Source: Planctomycetota bacterium (lineage in GTDB: Bacteria; Planctomycetota; B129-G9; JAJDCN01). From it: 33,177 nucleotides of DNA. A program made the translations under genes and the position numbers. Under the pieces are notes generated by a model. The model was not told the DNA's origin. It was given only the letters and a program-made list of their open reading frames with translations, and searched no databases. The DNA is taken from NCBI GenBank assembly GCA_029260815.1, contig JAJDCN010000269.1:1-33177 (forward strand). Reading direction: 5' to 3'. This document shows, piece by piece, positions 8,791 through 17,201 of this stretch; the stretch's first letter is position 1, and each line of letters starts with the position of its first letter.

Positions 8791-9045
8791 CTATCTTTTC
8801 TTCTTTCCCTTCTCCCGTTGAGAAAGGGTGCTCCCGGCAGCAGATTTTGATGCCTTGCTGGTGCGCCCGTCTCGCAACGTTTTCGATGCCGCACTGGCCG
8901 CTTTCGCCGACGAGGTCTTCTTTGGAGCCTTGCGCTGCGACAAGGCGCTTCCCGAAGATGTTTTCGTAGATTTGGCCGTGCTCTTGCTGCGCAGCGTTTT
9001 TGATGCGGACGAACCGGCCTTCTTTCCTGTAACTTTCTTACCCAT
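8791..9045 (-). CDS. Small Lys/Ser/Ala-rich basic protein with an internal duplication
   Basis: From ATG 9045 (SD AAGGAG): MGKKVTGKKAGSSASKTLRSKSTAKSTKTSSGSALSQRKAPKKTSSAKAASAASKTLRDGRTSKASKSAAGSTLSQREKGKKKR. Two copies of ASKTLR-x-(T/S)-K(S/A)-x-GS(A/T)LSQR. Confidence 0.65.
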   Translation of the reverse strand: MGKKVTGKKAGSSASKTLRSKSTAKSTKTSSGSALSQRKAPKKTSSAKAASAASKTLRDGRTSKASKSAAGSTLSQREKGKKKR

Positions 9046-9082
9046 GATCAATCTCCTTGTTCTTGGTGAGGTTATTGATGTC

Positions 9083-10951
9083 CTACGAATCCCCGGCACT
9101 CATTGGCGTCAGGAGCCCACATTCCCTAAGCCCCTCCAGTGTCGATCCGAGTTTCTCGTCTGAAAACTCGGTCCGGTCCAGCTTGGCTTGCCACTCTGGG
9201 TGCTTATCGATTTCAGTTTTGATGCTGGCAATCGAAAGGTCGCCATCTTCAGCCAGTATCGCTTCGGCGGCATGAAGTACGGTCGCCCAGCGTTCAAGCG
9301 CCTGCCATCCCCAATCCTTCATCTTCTCCAGCATCGCATCGATTTGGTCTTTGGCGGCCCCGAGCGTTTTCTCCGCCTGCGCCACGCCTTTTGCGACGTC
9401 TGCGCCTGGACGGACAGGCTTGAGACCGCCTTGCGCGCGCCCCAGAACCATCCACTTTTGTTTGCGAGCGAGGCTCAGAAACTTGTGGATCGCATCGTCA
9501 AGCGGCCCGGCCGCACGCTGCGCGAACTTTTCGGTCAGCGAAAGTTCCGCCTTGCGCTGAACCAGATAGAACAGCTTAGCCAGCTTGACGCGTCCCAGCG
9601 GGCGGTCATCGGCGTGACAGCGGTCCGTGATGTATGCTGCCAGCGCTGCCTTGTTGTACATGTCATGGCCGCCATGGCGTTTGTCGGACTTCTTGCTGCC
9701 TCCTGATTTAGGAGGATTGGCCTCAAGTGTTTTTGTCTGCTGCTCCATTTCCTGGAGCAACTCTTCCATTTGGGCCTCTCGCCATTTTGCAGTGAGAGAA
9801 CCGTTGAATGCGCGATAAAGAAGCACATCGAACAAGCGGTTAATTTTCTCGCAGGACCTGAATCGGCTTTCCTCTATCCCGACAAGCTGCTCTGCCTGTT
9901 CGTTGAACGTGGCTAATGTGCTAGGGGCAGGAATCGGCGTATCGAATGAGCCCAACTGGTTCTTGTTGAGCTTGGGTATCCGAAGACGGCCTGAGTGGAC
10001 CTTCGCATAAGCCAAGAAAGCTGGAGATCGCAAGAGTGCGATGAGATACCAGCGGGATATTCGTTCGTCTTTAGGCTCAAGAGGATAAATATCCGCACTA
10101 CAGACACCCTCGAAACCCGGGAAGGAGACCTTGTTAAGGTAGGGTCGAATCTTCGAGTAAAGAATGTGATTTGGTGAAAACCAAAACTTGCTGCTCTTGA
10201 GGGCGCTGTCTCTCACCAGCTGAGGAGAGAGAATTCGCCCCGTGTCCTTCTCGATGTGCTCGCCGCCGACGTGGGGAAGGTTCTCGTATTCAGGACAATT
10301 CGGATCGACCAACCGTGTGCCGATCTCAACCAAGGAATCGAAGCGCTCTGTATCCCATCCGTTCGGATTTGTCGCCAGGTCACCGAACATTTTGCAGAAC
10401 AGTGCAGGCAGGATGCGCGCGGCTTTGGTGTCGGCCTCGGTGCGCTTCTTTCGAAGTGCTTCTGCTTGATCAAGAATTTCGACGATACGATCTTGTTCGG
10501 ACCTTGGCAGCCAGGGAATCTCCACGTCATAGACATTCTTGTCGGTGACTGCTGGGTAGTTCGCTCCACGCACATGCTGAAGAAGAGTATTGATAAATTG
10601 CTTCGTCCGGACGAAGAAGAAAAGAAGCCGTGGATGAAGAACCGACTCCATTGCCCTAAGCACGCAAAAACCCGTAGATGCTATTTCACCGCCAAGTTCA
10701 CTGGGCACCATCGCCACGGCATTGAGATTGGGGCGAACGGTAGAAACGACTACGTCGTTAGCTTCAACCACTTGTCGTGCCCGACTGGGAGCATCGCTGC
10801 CAAGAAGCTCTGCCGTTGAGGCAATGCACTTCTGTTCTCTATCGATACCGGAGATGTCTATGTATCGAAATGATGAATCCGGACTAAGGCGAGGATCCGT
10901 CTTTCGCGCCCGGGTACAGAGAGCGCCGATTCTAGCTGTGGGCCACGTCAT
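9083..10951 (-). CDS. hsdS: Type I restriction-modification specificity subunit with a C-terminal extension
   Basis: 622 aa with two target-recognition-like halves. The central repeat is typical (DIPWLPRSEQDRIVEILDQAEALRKKRTEADTKAARILPALFCKMFGD). It follows hsdM with a 4-nt overlap. The extra ~190 aa at the C-terminus are not part of standard HsdS. Confidence 0.9.
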   Translation of the reverse strand: MTWPTARIGALCTRARKTDPRLSPDSSFRYIDISGIDREQKCIASTAELLGSDAPSRARQVVEANDVVVSTVRPNLNAVAMVPSELGGEIASTGFCVLRAMESVLHPRLLFFFVRTKQFINTLLQHVRGANYPAVTDKNVYDVEIPWLPRSEQDRIVEILDQAEALRKKRTEADTKAARILPALFCKMFGDLATNPNGWDTERFDSLVEIGTRLVDPNCPEYENLPHVGGEHIEKDTGRILSPQLVRDSALKSSKFWFSPNHILYSKIRPYLNKVSFPGFEGVCSADIYPLEPKDERISRWYLIALLRSPAFLAYAKVHSGRLRIPKLNKNQLGSFDTPIPAPSTLATFNEQAEQLVGIEESRFRSCEKINRLFDVLLYRAFNGSLTAKWREAQMEELLQEMEQQTKTLEANPPKSGGSKKSDKRHGGHDMYNKAALAAYITDRCHADDRPLGRVKLAKLFYLVQRKAELSLTEKFAQRAAGPLDDAIHKFLSLARKQKWMVLGRAQGGLKPVRPGADVAKGVAQAEKTLGAAKDQIDAMLEKMKDWGWQALERWATVLHAAEAILAEDGDLSIASIKTEIDKHPEWQAKLDRTEFSDEKLGSTLEGLRECGLLTPMSAGDS

Positions 10952-12618
10952 TCTAATTCCTCAACTTTCAGCAAGATCGAATCAAGTCCTTCAACGATAG
11001 CTTGCTCGTCTTCCCGGAGTGAGTTGATCAGATCAATAGGATCGTCGTCCGGCGCAGAGGTCCCGATGGTTGGCTTGTAACGACTTGCAGCCAAGTTGTA
11101 ATCGTTCTCGCCAATTCGCCTGATGGTTGCCCACCAGCATCGCGGTAAATCACTGCCCGCTTGCAGCACCGAGTTCGCCTCAATGCCCGGCGCCTTCTTG
11201 AAGCTCGACTTCTTGTACTCGGCCCACTGCGCAAGCAAGTTCGGAAGGTCATTACGCTCTGGCGTTTCGGGGCGGCCGCCCCCCGAGACCTTATCGGGGT
11301 CATAACCGTCGATCCGGACGTCGTAAAACCAGACCTTTCCCTTCTGCTTAGACTTCTTGTCAGGCTTGGCGTCTTTGGGCGGTCGACGGAACACAAGTAC
11401 CCCGGTTTTGACACCCGCGTAGGGTTTGAAAACCCCGGCGGGCAGGGAGACGACGGCTAAAAGGTCGTAATCTTCGACGATCTTGCGTCGAAGCTCGACA
11501 TGGGCTGACGTGGACCCGAACAGAAGCCCCTCGGGCACGACCACCGCACATCGCCCGCCAGGAGCAAGTGCCTCCATCATCACCCCGAGAAATAGCAGTT
11601 CACTCTTCTTCGAGTTGGTCGGTAGGTCATTGCGGATGGATTCCTTTGGTAACTGCCCGGCGAATGGCGGATTCGAGAGGATGACCTTGTACTTGCGGGC
11701 AAGGTCGTCTTCGGTCAGACCGCCCATGTCGGAAAGCGTGTTGCCTCGTTTTACATTGGCCTTGCGAATGCCGTGAAGGACCAGGTTCATCATGGAGATG
11801 CGCATCATCTGGCGCGATACGTCGATTCCGAAGATCGACCGTTCAAGGATGCCCCAATCAGGAATCTTCTCGCCCGGTCCCTTGCGATAGGTCTGTAGTG
11901 TCGGGATTTCCTTGCGCGCCTCCTCAAGGCTCTGATTGCGCTTTTCTAACCACTCTTCGCCGTATATGGGAACTTCCTGTGGTTCGGTGGAGTACTTGGC
12001 CAGGATGTATTCCACCGCATCGATCAGGAATCCGCCCGTACCGCAAGCTGGGTCATAGACGGTGTCGCCGAGGTCAGGATCGACCATCTCGACCATCATG
12101 GTGCGGATCTGTCGCGGTGTGCGAAACTGGCCGTTCAAAGCCGACTGACCAAGATGGGTGAGCATGTACTCGAAGATATCGCCCTTGACGTCCGTTCCAA
12201 GTTTGGCGAATTCGATATTGTCGATTTCATCCACAACCTGTTTGAGAACATTGGGGTCCACGATTTCAAGCACTGCATCACGGAAGTATTCAGCGATCTG
12301 CGGCACTTCCTTCACCAGCGATGCCATGTATGGAAATACTTCATCCCGGATGAAGTCTCGCAGTTCCGTTCCGCTCTTGAACCGCCACTTGGTCCAGCGA
12401 TAGCGTTCGGATTGCTTGGGAAAAAGGCGTTTACCGTTCCCGTTGCTCGTCTTGCCCGTTAGCCTGGCTTGCAGCTCGCGGGTGGCCTCTTCCTCATCGA
12501 GCAACTTGAGATAGATCAGGTAGGAGATCTGCTCGATGTAGGTGACCGGGTTGGTGACACCGCCTGCCCAGAGGATGTCCGTAATCCGGTTCAGTTTCCT
12601 TCTCAAATCCTGGTTCAT
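10948..12618 (-). CDS. hsdM: Type I restriction-modification N6-adenine methyltransferase subunit
   Basis: 556 aa. The N-terminus (LRRKLNRITDILWAGGVTNPVTYIEQISYLIYLKLLDE), DPACGTGGFLIDA (SAM motif) and ILSNPPFAG (NPPF catalytic motif) are all present. Confidence 0.95.
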   Translation of the reverse strand: MNQDLRRKLNRITDILWAGGVTNPVTYIEQISYLIYLKLLDEEEATRELQARLTGKTSNGNGKRLFPKQSERYRWTKWRFKSGTELRDFIRDEVFPYMASLVKEVPQIAEYFRDAVLEIVDPNVLKQVVDEIDNIEFAKLGTDVKGDIFEYMLTHLGQSALNGQFRTPRQIRTMMVEMVDPDLGDTVYDPACGTGGFLIDAVEYILAKYSTEPQEVPIYGEEWLEKRNQSLEEARKEIPTLQTYRKGPGEKIPDWGILERSIFGIDVSRQMMRISMMNLVLHGIRKANVKRGNTLSDMGGLTEDDLARKYKVILSNPPFAGQLPKESIRNDLPTNSKKSELLFLGVMMEALAPGGRCAVVVPEGLLFGSTSAHVELRRKIVEDYDLLAVVSLPAGVFKPYAGVKTGVLVFRRPPKDAKPDKKSKQKGKVWFYDVRIDGYDPDKVSGGGRPETPERNDLPNLLAQWAEYKKSSFKKAPGIEANSVLQAGSDLPRCWWATIRRIGENDYNLAASRYKPTIGTSAPDDDPIDLINSLREDEQAIVEGLDSILLKVEELE

Positions 12619-12627
12619 TTCGATTCC

Positions 12628-14829
12628 TTATGCACTCTTCTTGAAGACCGATTCGTTCAGGTCCTCGACGATGTCTTTAAGCCCTTTTTCGCCGAACAGT
12701 TCGACGCCTAACTCGGCTGCGTTCAAGATCGACAGCGGCGGCTGGAACAGGTCTTCAAGTTCGATCCGGCCTCTAGCAATTCCACGATTCTTCAACAGCG
12801 AAAGATACTGCGCCTGCTGCGGGGTTATCGATTTCGCCACAAGCCATGCCTGGAAGTTCTCCGTCAGTTCTTCATCGCGACTCTTAATCTTGAGGTTTCC
12901 AAGAGCGGCCTTGATAAAGTCGATCAGGTTTCCACCGGGTTGCTGGTAGGCGCGCCGAAGGTTTTCCTCATTGAAATACATCTCGGGGCGGTTCAATCGG
13001 TCGGCGAGAGCCTGTTCTTCGTTCTCATCCAACAGTTCCCCGTCACGGACTTTCTTAATGACGGGATCGTCTTTTGCAGAAGATTGAACCGCCTTCTGCC
13101 AGTTGGTGATGTAATCCTTTTTGTCCACGCGCTCGCCATCCTTGCCAACCTCAACGTAGGTGACCGCATGAAGCCACTCATCCTGCAGTCCCAACTCGAC
13201 AAGATCGCGCCGCTCACCGGGAGGCTTGCGCGTGCCGCCAGGCGCGACACCGCTACCAGCACCCGTGAAGATGTCGGTGTCGCTGTCGTTGAAATACTCG
13301 TGGTTGCCGAAGAAGTCGTAGATGACGAATTTCTTCTTATCGATGTGTGGGGCGGTGCGGGTTCCACGACCGCGCATCTGCTGATAGAGAATCGGGCTTC
13401 GGACACGGCGGCACATGACGAGGTGGAGCACCTCGCGGCAGTCAAACCCGGTATCCAGCATTCCGACACTGACCGCGACCTGGGGATAGTCTTCGCGTTT
13501 GAATTTCCGGATGAGGTCGTCCGCGTTGGCCACATCACTCGTGATAACCTCCGCGTACTGCCCCTTCAGATCAGGATGGAGTTCATTCAAGTAGTTGGCG
13601 AGGCGGGCAGCATGGTGTTTGGTAATGGCAAAGACAATGGTCTTGCCTGGGCCAACCTTCTGACCTGGCGCAAGTTCCTGATAACTCTTCCATGCCAAGC
13701 GGTCGAATTCCTGGATCATCTTCTTGTTCGAGTCTTCATTCGTCCATTCGCGCTCGAATTTAGCAGGGTCGTAGGATTCGTCCTCGACTTCCGTGCCTTC
13801 CGCGAGCAGAACGGTGATCCCTGTGGCGAATTTGTAGGGCGCTAAATAGCCGCTCTTAAACGCCTCCTGAATTGGAAAAGCAAAATCAGGCTGGCCATCC
13901 TTACACTGATAGAATTGAAACGTGTTCCTTTCTATGTAGGCCGAAGGCGTTGCTGTTAATCCGATGTGCAAGGCGTCGAAATGCGTGAGTGCGGTCTGCC
14001 ATGAGCCGTAAATTGATCGATGCGATTCGTCAACAACGACGACATCAAAGTAGCCGCTGGTGAATTCCGTATAGCGGCTGACCATGGTTTGGAGCAGGCA
14101 AACTGTGATCTGCTGCTCCTGACGCGCCATGCCAGGGCGAAGCCAATAACTACCGTGTTGATTCAGCACATCCTGGAACGCCTCAAGAGCCTGCTTGGCC
14201 AGCTGCTCACGGTCAACAAGGAACAGCACCCGTTCAGCGCGCCCTGCCTGGATCAATCGCTTTATATACAGGCAGGTCAGGTCTGTTTTTCCCGTGCCCG
14301 TTGGAAGCTCGATAAGAAAACGCCGTTTGCCAAGTTCGATGGCGTGATCCAGCGCTTGCATGGCCTCCCGTTGATAGGAGCGAACCTGTCGGTCTTCTCC
14401 CTGGCGCAGGTAGTACTCAGGGATATCGACTGACGCAAGCGGCTTGCGCGTGGCTCGCATCTCGACGAGGCGCTCAAGGTCACGTCTGGAGAAAAACGAG
14501 TTGACGATTCGAGCATCATCGTTCGTGTAGTCCCAGAAGTAGATCAGTTCGCCATTCGTTAGAAAAATGAACGGTGCGCCGATCTTCTTCGCGTAGGGAA
14601 GAGCTTGCTGCTTCGCCGTATAAGGTTCGATGGCGGAGCGCTTCGCTTCGAGGATAGCTAACGGGCGACCGTTTCTTGCCATCAACATGTAATCAGCACG
14701 CCCGCCATCCGGAGTCGTCAGCTCAGTAGCCACCTGCGATTTGTCAGACGGTTCCCATCCGGCCTGTTTCAGCAGGTCGTCGATCACGATTCTTGCATCG
14801 GCTTCAGTCGAATGGTCCTTCACGGGCAT
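12628..14829 (-). CDS. hsdR: Type I restriction endonuclease/translocase subunit (EcoEI-like)
   Basis: 733 aa. Nuclease core GGRADYMLMARNGRPLAILEAKR; Walker A LPTGTGKTDL; DESHRSIYG (DEAH-like box); helicase motif VI QMRGRGTR. Confidence 0.95.
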   Translation of the reverse strand: MPVKDHSTEADARIVIDDLLKQAGWEPSDKSQVATELTTPDGGRADYMLMARNGRPLAILEAKRSAIEPYTAKQQALPYAKKIGAPFIFLTNGELIYFWDYTNDDARIVNSFFSRRDLERLVEMRATRKPLASVDIPEYYLRQGEDRQVRSYQREAMQALDHAIELGKRRFLIELPTGTGKTDLTCLYIKRLIQAGRAERVLFLVDREQLAKQALEAFQDVLNQHGSYWLRPGMARQEQQITVCLLQTMVSRYTEFTSGYFDVVVVDESHRSIYGSWQTALTHFDALHIGLTATPSAYIERNTFQFYQCKDGQPDFAFPIQEAFKSGYLAPYKFATGITVLLAEGTEVEDESYDPAKFEREWTNEDSNKKMIQEFDRLAWKSYQELAPGQKVGPGKTIVFAITKHHAARLANYLNELHPDLKGQYAEVITSDVANADDLIRKFKREDYPQVAVSVGMLDTGFDCREVLHLVMCRRVRSPILYQQMRGRGTRTAPHIDKKKFVIYDFFGNHEYFNDSDTDIFTGAGSGVAPGGTRKPPGERRDLVELGLQDEWLHAVTYVEVGKDGERVDKKDYITNWQKAVQSSAKDDPVIKKVRDGELLDENEEQALADRLNRPEMYFNEENLRRAYQQPGGNLIDFIKAALGNLKIKSRDEELTENFQAWLVAKSITPQQAQYLSLLKNRGIARGRIELEDLFQPPLSILNAAELGVELFGEKGLKDIVEDLNESVFKKSA

Positions 14830-14847
14830 GCTCTCCTGATTCTCAAA

Positions 14848-15132
14848 TCACTTGTACGCTGGAAAGTAATCCGCCAGGTACTTGCCTTTGAAGTACACGT
14901 CACAGACGAGCCTGCCGCGATCCACCTTGTGGGCGGTGCGGAGGTCAACCTGTTCACCCAGGATCAGGCGGGTGAGCTTTTCCTTAGCGGCCTGCCCACC
15001 GGCGGCGTGAAGTTCCGGGGCGTCAAACCCAGTAGGGCGAACCCGCGTTCCTGATTGCCCTTCCCACTTCCATCCACCGCTAACCTCAAACGTGTCGCCA
15101 TCGATGATCAAACTAACCGTAAACTGTGCCAT
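14848..15132 (-). CDS. Compact staphylococcal-nuclease-like (thermonuclease family) protein
   Basis: ATG at 15132 with SD AAAGGAG: MAQFTVSLIIDGDTFEVSGGWKWEGQSGTRVRPTGFDAPELHAAGGQAAKEKLTRLILGEQVDLRTAHKVDRGRLVCDVYFKGKYLADYFPAYK. It has the SNase IDGDT, R..GFDAPE and RGR catalytic positions. The ORF-track start at 15216 lies upstream of the predicted promoter and is unlikely. Confidence 0.8.
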   Translation of the reverse strand: MAQFTVSLIIDGDTFEVSGGWKWEGQSGTRVRPTGFDAPELHAAGGQAAKEKLTRLILGEQVDLRTAHKVDRGRLVCDVYFKGKYLADYFPAYK

Positions 15133-15180
15133 AATCGAATCTCCTTTCTTGCTTCGGACCAAGTTCTGGCAAGCAAGAAA

Positions 15181-15196
15181 CGCAAGGTGCGTGCCA
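15181..15196 (-). promoter_or_regulatory. Sigma54 (-24/-12) promoter
   Basis: The minus strand reads TTTGGCACGCACCTTGCG: TGGCACG-N4-TTGC, with exact GG-N10-GC spacing. It lies ~50 nt upstream of the SNase-like ATG and next to a gene encoding a sigma54 activator. Confidence 0.8.
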
Positions 15197-15209
15197 AAGA
15201 CGTCAGTCG

Positions 15210-15227
15210 CGCACAATTGTCTGTGCG
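15210..15227. promoter_or_regulatory. Candidate activator-binding inverted repeat
   Basis: CGCACA-ATTGTC-TGTGCG, perfect 6-bp arms, 13 bp upstream of the sigma54 promoter element. Confidence 0.35.
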
Positions 15228-15295
15228 GCCAGGCCTTATGGCATTTCGCTTCGTCATGGTCATTTTTCGCTCTTTCAACCCAGGCTTCAAAATCT

Positions 15296-16804
15296 TCAAC
15301 TTCGGTTGTAGTCGTCTGACTTTTTCATGAACTTGCTGACGGCTTGCGGGGTCATCCCCAGCAGACGCGCAGCCTCGCTTTGGTTGCCACCCGCGATTTC
15401 GACCGCGCGCAGGATCAACTGCTTTCGCGCGCTACTCAGAAATTCATCCAGCGCGAATCCAGGCTGCGGTTCGGGCAGGGTGTCGAGCGGATCGGCGTAG
15501 CTCACTGGTTCCGAGATGAGCAGATCGTCTGCCGCTAGGACGGAATCACGGCTCAAACGAACGGAACGCTCAATAACGTTTTCGAGATCGCGGACGTTGC
15601 CCGGCCACGCGTGGCTTTGAAGCCGCGCCAGCGCTTCTTGAGAAAGGCGTCGGGGTGAGCGCATCGTGGCATTGACTCGGTCGAGGACATGCAGGGCAAG
15701 TTTCGGAATGTCGGACCGGCGTTCACGAAGCGGTGGCAGAATCACTTCGCCCACGTTCAGACGGTAATAGAGATCCTCTCTGAACTTCTCCTTCTTGATT
15801 GATTGCGCAACATCGCGATTGGTCGCGGCGACGATGCGCACATTGACCTGATGAGGCTTTGGTTCACCAATTGATTCAACCATTCCGTCCTGAAGAACCC
15901 GGAGCAGTTTCGCCTGCATCGGCATGGGTAGCTCTGCAACTTCATCAAGGAAGAGCGTTCCTCCATCCGCCAGATCGAACTTCCCAGTCTGGTTTGAAGT
16001 CGCCCCAGTGAATGCGCCCTTCTTGTGGCCGAACAAAATGCTCTCGACCAAGTCCGGAGGAATGGCCGCACAGTTCAGAGCAACGAAGATGTCAGAAGGG
16101 CGACCGCTCAGGCGATGGACAAGTCGAGCAAGAAGTTCTTTTCCGGTGCCGGTTTCCCCGCGAATGAGTATCGGCGCGTCGGAGGACGCGAGGGTTCCCG
16201 CCATTTCTAAAGCCGCATTCATGGCTGGATGATCGCCAACGATTCCCAATTGGCGGATCGCCACATTCAAATCAGGAGGCGTTTCGGGTGCCGCTTCAAT
16301 CTCTGTTGTGGTTGCGCGGACGGAGGGGAATTCGTTTGCAGTGAGATCGACCTCGCCGACAAGCGGCCTGTCCTTCGTGACAAACCGGGGTGGTCGAACG
16401 TGCAGGAGTTTTGCAGGAATTTCGCCACTCGCGGCAAGGAGCACCCAGCATGCATGCATCTGTGGGGTTCCGGAGGCGACAGCGATAGAAAAGGATGCTT
16501 CTGGATGCTCTTCAGCGAGTTCTCGGATGTGCCTGCGGAGCGCACGGAAGATTGCAGCGTAGTCGGTGGGGTCTTCGAGGGAGACATTTCTGATCTCGAC
16601 CTCGACGCCGGAACCGCGCTTTTCGATCTCCGCTTTGGTTTCGGTTGTCCGGTCTTCTGTGTTGGGCGTGGCGAAGAGAACGACTCGCTCGAATGTACGT
16701 GCGGACACAAGCGACAGGATCGGACCAAGCTGCTCCTCTTGGCCGACCAGCCCTTTGGAATACGGGTCGTGGAACCCTGTGAATGTGAGTAGTACGTCCG
16801 TCAT
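15296..16804 (-). CDS. CARF-like sensor / sigma54-interacting AAA+ / Fis-HTH transcriptional activator (RtcR-related architecture)
   Basis: 502 aa. The N-terminus (MTDVLLTFTGFHDPYSKG...PILSLVSARTFERVVLFATPN...FSIAVASGTPQMHACWVLLAASGEIPAKLLHVRPPRF) looks CARF-like. Walker A is GETGTGKE, the sigma54-contact loop is an intact GAFTGA (KKGAFTGATS), and Walker B is GGTLFLDEVAEL. The C-terminus is a Fis HTH (GNQSEAARLLGMTPQAVSKFMKK). Confidence 0.85.
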   Translation of the reverse strand: MTDVLLTFTGFHDPYSKGLVGQEEQLGPILSLVSARTFERVVLFATPNTEDRTTETKAEIEKRGSGVEVEIRNVSLEDPTDYAAIFRALRRHIRELAEEHPEASFSIAVASGTPQMHACWVLLAASGEIPAKLLHVRPPRFVTKDRPLVGEVDLTANEFPSVRATTTEIEAAPETPPDLNVAIRQLGIVGDHPAMNAALEMAGTLASSDAPILIRGETGTGKELLARLVHRLSGRPSDIFVALNCAAIPPDLVESILFGHKKGAFTGATSNQTGKFDLADGGTLFLDEVAELPMPMQAKLLRVLQDGMVESIGEPKPHQVNVRIVAATNRDVAQSIKKEKFREDLYYRLNVGEVILPPLRERRSDIPKLALHVLDRVNATMRSPRRLSQEALARLQSHAWPGNVRDLENVIERSVRLSRDSVLAADDLLISEPVSYADPLDTLPEPQPGFALDEFLSSARKQLILRAVEIAGGNQSEAARLLGMTPQAVSKFMKKSDDYNRS

Positions 16805-17013
16805 TGATCCTGCCTTCGCGGTTCATCGCCAAGAAGGTGCTCGGGGTGACCCTTCAGCCATTCGTCGATGGAGTCCTTGTGGAATCGCCACCGCTTCCCG
16901 ACCTTCTGGCCGGGCATGCCGCCGTCCTGGACCAACTTGTAGAGCGTGGACTTGGAAATCTTCAGGTAGTCCGCCAACTCTTCGATGGTCATGACCTCGT
17001 CCGGTCCGGCCAT
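16801..17013 (-). CDS. Small excisionase/MerR-like HTH DNA-binding protein
   Basis: 70 aa: MTIEELADYLKISKSTLYKLVQDGGMPGQKVGKRWRFHKDSIDEWLKG, the classic Xis/helix_turn_helix_17 pattern. Overlaps the activator start by 4 nt. Confidence 0.85.
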   Translation of the reverse strand: MAGPDEVMTIEELADYLKISKSTLYKLVQDGGMPGQKVGKRWRFHKDSIDEWLKGHPEHLLGDEPRRQDQ

Positions 17014-17056
17014 GCGCCATACCTCCTGGTGGAATCGGGAATTTGCATAAGCGGGT

Positions 17057-17084
17057 ATTATCAGATATTATCGAATGTTGTCAA
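17057..17084 (-). promoter_or_regulatory. Sigma70-type promoter for the HTH-activator operon
   Basis: The minus strand has TTGACA (17084-17079), a 16-nt spacer and GATAAT (17062-17057), upstream of the HTH ATG at 17013. Confidence 0.5.
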
Positions 17085-17201
17085 GAACAACCTACGGGTG
17101 CAAGAAGTCGAAGCGAAGATAAGCTGAAGGAATTCTGAAGGTTGCGTGGGGTATTGCCGAGCTTCTTGCCCTCGCCCGGCCGCGAGAGGCATACAATATA
17201 G

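Noticed and set aside
8335-8850. Plus-strand 171-aa ORF
   Set aside because: Antisense to the pPIWI-nuclease-like gene, which has an SD, operon context and protein-like composition; the antisense ORF has none of these.
12940-13845. Plus-strand 301-aa ORF opposite hsdR
   Set aside because: Antisense shadow of a well-supported hsdR reading frame, with no recognisable motifs.
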